From: Sequoia sempervirens
Taxonomy: Eukaryota; Streptophyta; Pinopsida; Cupressales; Cupressaceae
DNA: 64,000 nucleotides
Direction: 5' to 3'
NCBI GenBank assembly: GCA_007258455.2
Contig: VDFB02270651.1
Coordinates: 489,622,711 to 489,686,710, forward strand
Part shown: piece after piece, positions 27,844-39,245 of the stretch
How the letters are laid out: every line of letters starts with the position of its first letter
Numbering within the stretch: the first letter of the stretch is position 1
The notes under the pieces: generated by a model
What the model was told of the DNA's origin: nothing
Database searches by the model: none
What the model saw: the letters and a program-made list of their open reading frames with translations, nothing else
Made by a program: the position numbers and the translations under genes

Positions 27844-30800
27844 ACAACAGTTAGGACTACCTTTTTTAGCAATTGAGAAAATAGTTTTTTTATTTTTTCA
27901 ATGCTAGCTACAATGCTTGTTTAGATTCTTGATTCATGTTACTATGCTTCTCTTTGATGGGTTGTTTCTTGTGATGTTCTTCCTATTTATTCCTTTATGG
28001 TTAACTTTATTGTTGCTATTTTCTTTAAGTGGTTTTGTGTTGGTCCAATTTTTTAACATAAAGACAAACATTAATTTTGATTCTCAGAGCGTGTACAATC
28101 TTCATGGGAACAAGTGATGGGTTGTAGACTATTCTCCTTGTCTTGTTTCTTGTCTATTTTCAATGCATCAAATGCTCCTAATTTTTTAAAATTAATACAC
28201 CATAAATCTTTTTAAGACCAAGAAACCTACTTTATAATCAAATGTTGTTTTCTGATTTTTTTTTGATAGCTATAATAAAATAATATCCTAGAGCTACAAG
28301 GCTACTCCACATTTGCATGTGTGTGTATATAAAATTGTGGATGCATATTAACAACAAAGAAACAATCCAACCATGCTAAAAAATGTCAACATTTAATTGT
28401 GTGGCACTAAGCTTTAACTGCCACAAGATTGGTAAATGAAACATAGTTTGTCATTTGAACTACAAAGACTTAAAAAGTTTAGTGGACCCTTCAAAATAGA
28501 TAAACAAGTGTCTGACAAATAGAAAGCTTTCCAAGCCTTTATGTTGTCCATAAGATCTTCAAAATCTTATTAAAAGTTTGCAAAGCCGTTTAGCAATGGT
28601 CAAAAGTCCTTTATTATTTTCCATATGCATTGAATTTTATGTGGTGTGTTTGTTGGTTGTGGAGGGTAGGTACTTTCTGGGGTTGGGGTGAAGATAATAT
28701 CCTTCATTTTCCTTAGTGCAGCACAAATGTGTTTTTTGTCATTCCATTTATTTCAACCGTAGACTTCATTGACCGTAAAAGTGGGGGAAATGCGAAGTGT
28801 TCAAAACAGTCAGAAAGATGTGCAGCTCATGTTCATTGACGTAGTCATCGATATTTAAATTACATCAATCTTGATTTCATCCATTTGCACATGAAAGCAG
28901 AAGAAAGTTCTCAAAAGTGGGAGGAAAGTGTTGGGCATCTTCCTTCGCATTTGGAAAGATAGCCTGCATGTACTATTGTTATGATTACCTTCCCTGTGGA
29001 ATTTGAAAATTGAAGTGACCCACTCGGAATAAATGGTGAAATGATCTACATCACTGATGTGAGAAATCCGTGCAAAACAGGGACGCGTTATAGGCATATT
29101 TTAACTAGAGAAAAATCAAAGCTCTATTCAATGATACGAAAGATCTTGGCCCGGTTAAGAAAATGTCCTACCACGGCAGACGTGTTTCAATTGGATTTTG
29201 GCAGAGGAAAATTCAAAAGGAATACAGTAAGAATCTTCAGGGCCTCACTAACAACGTACCGATTGTGACGTTAACGATCTGGCGGATTCCACTTGGTGGA
29301 AAGCGGTAAGTAGTGAAGATTTTTATTTTGGTGTGGTTGAATTGAGATTTGATTTTAATTGTTGAAAATGAGTGCTACCAAATTCCAATTGAAATACCAT
29401 TGTCATTGATCGGTAGCGAGGGAAAGGTAGGTAGCGAAGACTCTTCCTGTCGAGCGTTTTGATTATCCTCTATTTTCCACGGATTTTATCTTTGACAGAC
29501 CACTTCCATCGCTTGTTTAACTTTTTGTGTGAGCTCAGAAAGAAGACAAGTCGTCGAAGAAAAACAAGTGAGTTGATCTGTATGCAGCAAGTCTTATTTG
29601 ATTTTAGTGATAATGTTTCTTGTCATCGTGTGGAACGAAGTGTTTGAAAACATGACAAAATTCATAACATTTTTTACAAAATAGGGCAGAGATCTGCGTT
29701 TTGGCACTCTTCAGTTTATTCTTATCTTTTTATGATAATAATTAATAATTGTTTAATTATGATCATTTGGATGGATGGATGATGCCACTGCTTTCGATTC
29801 AGATTTTAATGAGTGGTTTTGGGTGGGAGCACTAAAAAGAAATAATTAAGTTTGTTTGTTTGTTTTTCTTTTTTAATATATTATTAGTCTATATTTTAAG
29901 TATAGATCTTAAAGTAGAGAAAACAATTTATATTTTTAATGTTGTATTTTATTTTAAAAAGTAGGTGAATTTTAATTTTCTCATTGGTTTGTTCAAATTG
30001 AGGTGAGTGTAGAAATTATATTTTATTCACAAAAAATATAGAAAATATGGGGTCTAATGAAATTGCAAGTTGTATGCTAGTATATATTATTTGTCCACTT
30101 TGAGTAGTTATTGTTGGCAAGCAGCAAGTTTATATTTACTCCTAATCTATACCAAAATGGGAGCTTTTAAGTATGGTATGGACATCCATCAAACAACAAA
30201 GGATAGAAGAATATCATCAAATATTTTGGTTGCCATTGTGCTTGTCAACATGAATGCAAAATGTAGAAGCACACATAAGGCATGAAAGAGTATTTTTTAG
30301 GATGCATTCTTAATTAGATTAATACTCATTTGAGCCAACATAAATTTGTTTTCTTTAATGACAATTCGGAAGAAAAAGTTTTAAAGTTGAATGAAATAGC
30401 TTCATAGAATTGTAGTTTTTTAAAAAGTTTGAATGATCAAAACCATTCGATGTGGTTCAGCTTTAGAATTAATGACTTGTGGAAGCTAGACATTGGTGAC
30501 ACGAATTTGTAGATATAATAGAGGATTGTAGACATCGTAAAATCATGTAGGACATTATTATTACTAGTTTTGTCACAAGAATTTTCTCAAAGGACACTAG
30601 TAAATAGATTTTTGTATTATTGATTATTCAATATTGATAGAAACCATTGGTAAATTTATTTAAATAGTCTTAAAAAATATTATTTTGTTGAAAAAATTTA
30701 TTAATCTAGTCATGGTATGCTCCAACCTTTTGTTAATTTATAGCTTATAAGCTATAATGGAGATTGTTGTTGATGCCATGTTAGCACCACAAAATTTCAA

Positions 30801-32774
30801 TTTTATAGGTGAAATTCTCATTAATAGAATAAATGTTATTACTTTAGATGATTTAAAAAAACAGTAATAGTTTTTTTGAATATAACCATAGTGGTAGGTG
30901 GCTTTTAGACATTTTTAATAATGTTCTTTTTGATGGTGTTTTTATGCACTTCTCAACACAGGCAGTGCGTAGGTGCACTACCTCTCTTGAAAGACAATTT
31001 TCCACAATCAAATTGTTGAACACTATCCCAAGGTCTCTCGGATGTCAAGTCATGACAGTGCTTAGACACCTCAGTAGTTTGATGTGATTTGTTGGAATCA
31101 CAAGGTGGTCTTACACAAGAAATACGAAGCAAGGATACAAAGTATGGAAGTTGGATCTTGAAATGGAGTTCTTAGGATGAAAGTTGATATGCATTGGTTG
31201 TAGGTTCAAACAACAGTCTTGGACTCCATTTTGTTGTTGGATTTGACTTTACAATGTGCAATGAACCTTAACATAGGTCAATTATTAAAAAAAAGGAAAG
31301 AAAGCAAGGGAGAGGAAATTTTTTTAAATATGCAACTAGCTATGAATAGTGACAATGGAGTTCCTGCAATAGACAATTTGTCAAAACAATATCCCACTTA
31401 ACTAGGGATTCCACAGTATTATGGAAATTGTGTTTTCTAAGGTCTGCAGATATTTTATCCTTCATCCACCACATACATGCATGAATCAAAGATAAATGTT
31501 TGGAGCAGCTTGGAAATCAAGTCCAAGCTAACTTTGCATAGCTATCTACCATCATCAAATAGCAAAAAGTATGGACAAAGAGATCACCAACATGGCAGGA
31601 ATTTCCATAATCACCCAACAAAATTTCTAAGATCTACCCAAAGAGAGAAAATAGCTAACTAGAACAACAATAAAATCTAAGTCAAACATCTAACATTGGA
31701 GACTGAATCAAGTAACATGAGAGAAACCAAGAAAATATACCAAGTCAATGTATTTTCCTTATAAATTTCTACAGCATGTCTTTATAACAACTCAACTCTC
31801 TCTTTGCAAATGAGAGGAGAGTTCTATTTATAGTTTTCCAAAAGTCAAATGAATGGCCAAGATTAATTCTTATTGTGTGGCTTTTAGACATTTTTAATAA
31901 TGTTCTTTTAGATTTTTTTTTTTATTTTAAACATATTCTAGCCTATGGCCTAATGTGTGTTGAACATAAATTTGTTGCACCTATGGGTGATCCCACAATA
32001 CTGGTTTACAATTTTTGGCCAAACTGGACACTGAAATATTTTTTTCTTACTAAATCTTCACTTTTGGGCACCTATAGAGGCTAAATTGTGAGGAATTTGA
32101 AGATGATGCAAACTAGTGATTTGTGGCATTTTGTTTGTAGATTCTAAATATATTTTTTTCAAAACCTTTGGAATCAGATTGCATTTCTTTTTCTATCTCC
32201 TTCGAAAACTATTTTTTTTAGTAAACAACATTTTTAAGGAGTGGCTCTCACCGTATAACGCATAACTTCTTTTCCATGAAGGATAAAATTCTTTTTTTTT
32301 TCGAATTTAGAGTTGTAACTATGATATCTAGTGCTTCCAATTAGTTTCATAATGTTTTATTGAATATTTTTTCCTTAATCAAGTTTCGAAGTCAAACCAA
32401 TTACAATTCAGACGTAGACAGACCCTATAACACGTAACTTTTTTTGTATGTATTGAAATTCAATTTTTTTTGTTGGATCAAGGACTTCAATATTTGGTGC
32501 ACTTATATTTTTTAATTTTTTTTTCATAATATGCTATTTTTCCACATGTGCAAAATAGAGAGCTTGATTTTCAGTGAAAAACCTATGTTTAATAAAACTT
32601 AAAAAACAAATACATAATAAAACCAAAACATATTAAAATTATATTCGTTGGATAGCTTGTTCCATGGAATACCATCATCCAGTTGGGTATGTGAAGTCTC
32701 CTCCATTTTCATCCTCAACCTGAGCTTCAAAGCATAAAATTTTGGAATTTTTTGATGCCTAAGGAGGAGAAGGG

Positions 32775-32995
32775 GGTGAAAGGGTGGTTCGAGTGAACTA
32801 GGAGGGTTTGCTCGAACCCCCAGGGGTTTTCTCAAATCAAGGTTCGCTCGAACTAGGGTTCAAGCAAACCCCATTTCCACAAGCCTTCACTTTTGGATTT
32901 TTACTGGGAATGGTGAGACCCATCATTAAATGGGTTTGCTCAAAGGGGGTTTCGATAGGTTTGCGCGAACCAAAAGTTTGTTTGAACCTCCAAAA
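32775..32995. repeat. Cluster of GGTTYGCTCGAACC-type inverted motifs
   Basis: GGTTCGAGTGAAC, GTTTGCTCGAACCC, GGTTCGCTCGAAC, GGGTTCAAGCAAACC, GGTTTGCGCGAACC and TTTGTTTGAACC occur within about 200 bp. Each is a near-palindrome and several occur in inverted order, so the stretch could fold into alternative hairpins. Identity unknown. Confidence 0.55.
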
Positions 32996-33475
32996 ACCAA
33001 TTTTTTTTGCAACTTTTCCCCTATAATAGTTTTAGAGTGAATAACTTATCTATTCACTTACTTAAGTGTACTTAGGTTGATGAGGTTAGACAACATATTG
33101 TCTAACTGAATGTGCAACATTTAGGCCTCTAGAGATTACCAGGTTGTTTGGTAAACCTCATGTACATACCTTTTGAGGTTGGAATACTTTCCATCTCACC
33201 TCAAAGATCACTCAACACTTGGCATCAAGGTTGATGACTTGGTCAATTAGGTTGTTGGTTTGCACATTCCTAGTGATCCATAGGTTTCAACACCTATAGG
33301 ACACTTTTCTACTTATTTGTGCCACATCATGGGACACTTTTCAATCCACATGATAGGTGGATTGCTTCTTCCTTTCATATAGATGGAAGGATTCCTCATT
33401 TGTACATTTGGATCATCTCAATACATATTTGGATTGTTCAATTTTCTTGTTTTTTTTAATCTCCATGATATAATT

Positions 33476-33500
33476 CTTATATGGTACCAAAGCTTTAGGG
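33476..33500 (+). other. Possible tRNA-iMet primer-binding site
   Basis: TATGGTACCAAAGCTTTAGGG resembles TGGTATCAGAGC with two mismatches in plus orientation. The AT-rich stretch upstream (about 33060-33475) could be an LTR end. No partner LTR or gag is found, so support is weak. Confidence 0.25.
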
Positions 33501-33732
33501 AGAGGTAGTTTCAATCCATAAGGTGAACCAATTCAATTGTATTAGGCTACTTTCATTGGTTTTTGTTAATAAATTATAATAAACTCATTACCTAGGCCCC
33601 AAATTCGAGCACCAAGAACTTGGGATTTTGTGCATCATTTTTCTTTGAGTCAAGATTCAGTTTATTGTCATGTTGAGAATTCAGCTTGTACATTTTATCT
33701 AGCATTATTAGAAATAACTCTACACAAAAAAG

Positions 33733-36700
33733 GTGTTTCATTTTAGGAAGATCATAGACTGAGCATAAAAAATTAGTTGGCATATGTTTTACAAATATTT
33801 GCATTGATTAAGGATTAGAGAGGGGTGTGGTATAAGTCTCCTTAGCCCCCAACATGAGAAAAGTGCAATCTTGGGAAAGACCTCATGTGGACCACCTTTT
33901 TTAGAGTCTCACACAATTTGTGGCCCCCAAAAATTTGTTTATTTTATCCATAGGGTCTAAGTGAGAGGAGAAGTCATGGTTTTCTTCAGAGAAAGCTCGA
34001 TGAAGAAAGAGGAGAGGAGAGGTTATGAAATGTGTTGAGAAAATGTGTCTCAACCTTTCAATTACATAAGGTATTGTTGATACATAAGGTACCTATTCAT
34101 CTGACGATGATAGGGGGGCATTGACCATTCATCATTATGTCTCATATTTGACAACCAATATTTTATTAGCTTGAATTTCCTATCTAAGGAAACCCTATTT
34201 TATGAAGGAATTGTATTGTGGTTGTGTATTGTGATGTATTCTGAGAGTGTGATAGCAGTCATGTTGTCTCTAAATCTCTAAGTGGTGATACTCCTGTGAG
34301 AAGCTTAAACTGTACAAGTATATTGTAATCTTTGTAATTTTTGAATAATATATTGGGTGGATTTTGGAGTGTAGGGTTTTTCTCCTAAAAGGGTTTTCCC
34401 CACATAAATTGATGTGTTATGGTATGCATGATATTTATGTCTATTTATGTTTAATTTTTTGTAACTGTTAAAAATCTGCACAAATTTTTTACATTATTCT
34501 CCTCTCAAGATTAGTGTAGGAAGTTGTTCTACTACCTTAGCTCGCTTACAACATGAAGAGAAAATGATTAGGCATGTGGTTGGATTGGTTTCCAACCTGG
34601 TGACATAAAAACATTAGCACATAGGCAATGCACTAACTTTTGCACACACAACCCCTAGTGTAGCAAACTACAGGTGGCCCTCTTGCAAATCCATTCAAAT
34701 TTATTTGAAAGCCATTTGAACCTATGCATGCCATCAATTTAGGATGCAATTGATCAACTATTGTTCATTGGTTGTTTGACTTGGTCGATGCCCTCTCCAA
34801 TGGCTTCCATAAATTTGTGACCTACTCATCCACACCTCCACTTCAATTGAATCAGTCAACAACCCTTGAATTTCCATGCCAACTTCAACATGTAGTTACT
34901 TTTAGCATTGATTAGGTTATTCTATTCGAAAAACCCAAGATTTTAGGCCCATAAAGGAACTTGTGGCCTCTATGCCCCCACATTTCTTGTTTTCTAAAAC
35001 TACCTCAATAAGTTTTTCAAGGGAGTGGTATTCAATTTATTTTCAAACTCTCAATGACTATTAGCATTTTATATAACAATTAGATTCTAACTATCACTAG
35101 TTAAGCCATTTTTTTAACCTTTAATAGTTTACTCACAATTATTAACATTGTTGAAAACCTCTAGTGATTATTGGAACTATTTAACCTTTTGGTTTATTAA
35201 AGATCTTGTAAAAGGGAGGTGGGTTTGTCTTTTCAACAAATTTTTGTAAGGGGGTTTTAATTTTATGTTTAAATTGTCATTTTATTGAGGTTTGAAAGGA
35301 ATACTTAATCAATGCCTTCTTAATCGACTTCATGACATAAACTTGTAAGAACTCAACAACAAATAAGTTTGTAAATGCACTCACATAAAGTGCCACAAAA
35401 ATTGAATGTGTTCCTTAGGAAGGGAATTTGGGAATTTTGTACTTACACTAAATTATAAAGTGTAATGGGGGGTTCTTGTAGAGCCTTGATTTGATATCAT
35501 TGTTATGGATCCTTGTGATTCTCAGCACATGGTGTGTGTTGATTTAATTTTCCATCACAGCAATAGATCCTCATGATTCTAACCTCATGCATGTGCGCCT
35601 TGATGCACACCATCTTTTAGTTTCTTGTACATCTTTTGGACCTAATTCTTGATCTAAATTCCTTGCAAATTTATGTGTGCCCAATTTTAGTTGGTCTACT
35701 TATATCTCTTAGCATTAAGAGGGGATTATGGCAGTGTTATGTTGTAGTATAGGAAATTTTATACCTTTACAATTTCACACTATGTTTGGGTCCCTTAATT
35801 TATAAGAATTAATTAAGCTTTTAATTTGCCAAATTATGCATTCAAAAGCCTTATTTTTCCATTTTTTGAAAGGATAATTAAAAATTAAATAAATGCATTG
35901 AATAATTAAAGATCACCATGGAATATGTGTGTCTTGGACTTATAGGCCAGGATCCATTTGCTCTCATTTAAGTGCCAAGACCCATTTTAAAATATGTTTT
36001 TGGTGGAATTTTAATGATTCAAATTCAACTTGCAATTGTCAACTTTTGAAATCTAATTTTCAATAAATTAGATAAACACCTATAAATACATAGTTTTTTA
36101 TCATTTGAAATTTAAAGCACATGATCAAGGTATCCTATAAGTAAATATTCTTTTCAAGAGCATTCAAGAGTAGATTTATCAGTCATTTGTTGTAGTAATC
36201 AAGATCCTAACATCACGTCCAAGTTTATGTGTGTTCATGTCATCTTGTGAAGGATAATATGCATTATTGATCCTAAAGCATCCAAGCATTTCAAGTATGC
36301 AAATCAATCAAGAAACTAAAGAACCAATTCCTTTGGAGAGATGTGTTTGACTTCAGTCCTTTAAGGGAAGCCATTGAAGGGTTGTGAGTTGTAGGAAATA
36401 TTATTCATTCATCATTTCCTTCCTTTTTCATTATTTTTCTATCAAGGGTTAATTACCAAAATGGGGATAAAAAAAAATCCTCTTTGTGTATGTGCAGATT
36501 ATAGGTTGATGAAGAATTGAAGAGATCTTGAAGGAGCAATTTCACATTGTTGTACAAGTTGTCATCATTGTTCGTCAAGTAATGAAAACTAAGTTGCATA
36601 ATTTATTTTGGTCACTTTGACAGTTGGATGTGTGTCAAATAGGAGCCAAGATCCAACATGAAAGGATTGTCAAAGGTTATTTTGAAATCCCTAACTAAGA

Positions 36701-37703
36701 CCCATTCACCCATGGGTGAACCAAACCCTTAGCAGACCTCAAAAAAAAAAAATGGTGATAAGTACATGCCATCAAACCCTTCTTAGATCTTGTTGTAAAC
36801 TATCATTTCCATTTCTATACATTTTGAAATCTTTATTTTAAGTATTAGGTCTTGTTCATTTAGTGTGAGTGCTTCAAATCATTTTCTTTTGTTTCCAAAT
36901 CTTTCCTATTGTCCTAAGGATTGATATCTAGGTCTGATTGACTCACCATTGAGGTTGAAATTCAATATCTACACCTTGTGATCTCTTTCCTAATGAAATT
37001 TATAGGCAAAGACACCTATTGAGATTCCTAATTTTTGTACACACAAATAAAAATTTTGGGATCCCTTTCCCCACATTTTCATTTTGGTGAACCTGACATT
37101 CTTACATCATACTCTTTTGAATTAGAGGTCCTTCAAACCCTAGATATAGGTTTTGCATCATTTTTCTTTGCATTTCATCTAGGGTTACATATTGCATATT
37201 GTGCGTGTGTCGAACGTGGAGAGATTCAATGTCAACACAAACCTTAATGAAACGGTTTACATTCAAAGTTTGAAACAAGTAAAACTACTCTATTCGTAAT
37301 ACAATCAAATCTTTCAAATACGTATCATTGTCCTCTATTTCTAGGGATTTACTAAACTGTTTGTCTCTCCAATTTCTATGGGCACAATGGTTGTTAAAAT
37401 GACTACCTAGAAAATGAGATTTGATGCTTAATATGTAAGCTAAGATGATTTTTATGTGCAAATGTGTGCTGAAAGGATTAGTGGTATGCTTCTAAATGAA
37501 ACGAGATGATGGAATTGATGATGAATACAATGATAAACAAAGGATGATGTTGATGATAGATGAACAAGTGGAGATGAGTGAGATGATATGAAACTATAGT
37601 GAACTATCCATGATTATGCATATGATCAAATGCAAACATAAAACAATCTAACCTAAAATGTAACTATGATGCAATGGGGATGATAAAATGTAACTATGAA
37701 GCA
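33733..37703. repeat. Noncoding repeat-derived block (copy 2)
   Basis: Counterpart of 1-3315, with one extra 669-bp segment (35512-36180). It has the same LTR-end-like string near 34365-34415 and the same TATA-like site near 34949. No protein-coding gene supported. Confidence 0.5.
35512..36180. other. 669-bp segment absent from copy 1
   Basis: Copy 1 reads GTTATGGATC|AGTCATTTG at 1795/1796, while copy 2 has 669 bp between these halves. The segment ends with ATC, repeating the ATC before it, so it could be a microhomology deletion in copy 1. It includes a plus-strand CCTATAAATACATAG (TATA at 36081-36088) resembling an LTR or gene promoter. No coding frame. Confidence 0.75.
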
Positions 37704-37708
37704 ATTAA

Positions 37709-39203
37709 TGATCTGATTAGGATCTAGACTAATTGCATTTGAATGCTTAACATTTGAAAATCATGTAATCCAAATTACATAAACAAAATTAACACATTAA
37801 CATGTGAATTAAGCGGAAATACAATTCACGCATACATTATTGAAATTATGCATTAAAAACTAAAGGTGAAGAGAATGAAATTGAGACGGAAGAAGAGAGA
37901 GAGAGAGTGCAAATGATTTGATAACGGAGTTTGCCACAAACATGACTACATCTCTAGGTCCGCTCCAATAGAGTGAGACCGATCTGATTAATCTCCAAAA
38001 ATAGAATTACAATTGGACCAAGAGCACTTCGGCAGCATGACAATACTTCGACTTACAAAAAGGCTCAAAATAATCTCCTCAGAAAAATCTCCCAATTCCT
38101 CTGTTTCAAAAATTCACCACCTCGACTTGAAAATTCCGCTTAACTCCTAAGAGCATACCTTCCCCCTTTTATACACAAAATATTCCCAAATTGGTGAAAA
38201 ACCAATTGATTTGGGAATTTCAACTTAATCCCCCTTACATAGTAAATATTTTGGAAAAATCCCCCTTATCAAAACAAATCCCCTAAAAAAATAATAATTA
38301 AATGGTTTCTATGCCCTGTCACATATTACATTTGGGCTTTTCCTGTTTCCATAAGTTACAACTAATCCTTTTAAAAGGATTATTGTTTTACAACTTGGAG
38401 GGAATTTATTAAATTAAAGAGTATTTCATTTCCAAATTTCCACAAAACCATCCAATGCCACTTGTATTTTAAAACCATACAATATACAATGTTGGTTTGA
38501 AATTCTCATTTAAAATAGGGGATGAGTTTGGTTATGGGCTATTTACATCCCTTAAAAATAGGGATCAATTTGTTTTCCCTAAAAAAAAGCTAGCCTAAAA
38601 AATAGCATGATTTTTTTTTTAAAATAATGGTGATCCCCTTTTATAGGGAGAGCTGTGTTTTTTTCTTAAGGAAGTGATTTAATTATTAAAATGGAGGGCA
38701 TGGCTGTTATTAATTTATTTATTTTATATATATATTTTTGAAATAAAGCCATGTCCAACAAATTGCCACCACATGTAACTTCGGGAAGCCACCATGTGTC
38801 ACCTCATGATTCATCCATGTCAGAATGATGATGTCATGCTGACATCATCATTGTACCTTCAAGTCAACCTAGTCAACTACAAGCTTTGACCTTCCATATC
38901 TTGCACATACGAGCTTCGATTTGCATAGAATGAACACTGTTAGAAAGATCTTTCTGAGCTCTTCACATTGATATCAATTTTGACCACTTTTGATGACATC
39001 AAATTTTGACCTTTTTTTCTTGCCCTGGGCCCTGAGTTGACCAATTGTTGATTGAACTTTGACTGGCAATAACTTGGGCTCCATAGCTCTGTTTGACTCC
39101 ATTCAAGTTGCTTTGGAATCAGGATATTGAGCTCTTTCTAATGGTGCTGGAATTTGGAGTATTGGAGATTCTTCAATTTTTTGTGAAAATATCCCTCGAA
39201 TTA
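37709..39203 (-). mobile_element. 3' LTR (left) of the gag-PR element
   Basis: TGATCTGATTAGG start. The inner end reads CGAATTA where the other LTR has TTGGATCA, consistent with transition decay of the terminal GGATCA. TATA-like motif at 38167-38173 (minus). Confidence 0.9.
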
Positions 39204-39217
39204 GGCCTCCCCACTGG
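39204..39217 (-). promoter_or_regulatory. Polypurine tract of the gag-PR element
   Basis: Minus strand CCAGTGGGGAGGCC immediately before the 3' LTR. A second similar AAGTGGGGAGGCC lies at about 39271-39283 and could be a second priming tract or a local duplication. Confidence 0.65.
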
Positions 39218-39245
39218 AGAACTTTTGGACCTCCAAAAGTGACAT

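Larger units (their letters stand above)
27844..33732. other. Single-copy spacer between the duplicated blocks
   Basis: About 5.9 kb not matched elsewhere in the window. No gene could be supported. The patch at 28740-29650 is less AT-rich, has overlapping open frames of 60-80 codons on both strands and purine-rich GGTAAGTAG/GGTAGGTAGCG strings resembling splice donors; it might hold leader exons of an unknown gene. The stretch 31000-32600 shows nothing recognisable. 32775-32995 has a cluster of GGTTCG/CGAACC motifs. At 33476-33500 there is an iMet PBS-like string. Confidence 0.55.

Noticed and set aside
27917..28117. Membrane protein of 66 residues
   Set aside because: Hydrophobic because of T-rich DNA; no conserved motif or gene context.
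28855..29268. Overlapping open frames on both strands as genes
   Set aside because: Short, overlapping, no recognisable domain or start context; kept only as a possible exon-bearing patch.
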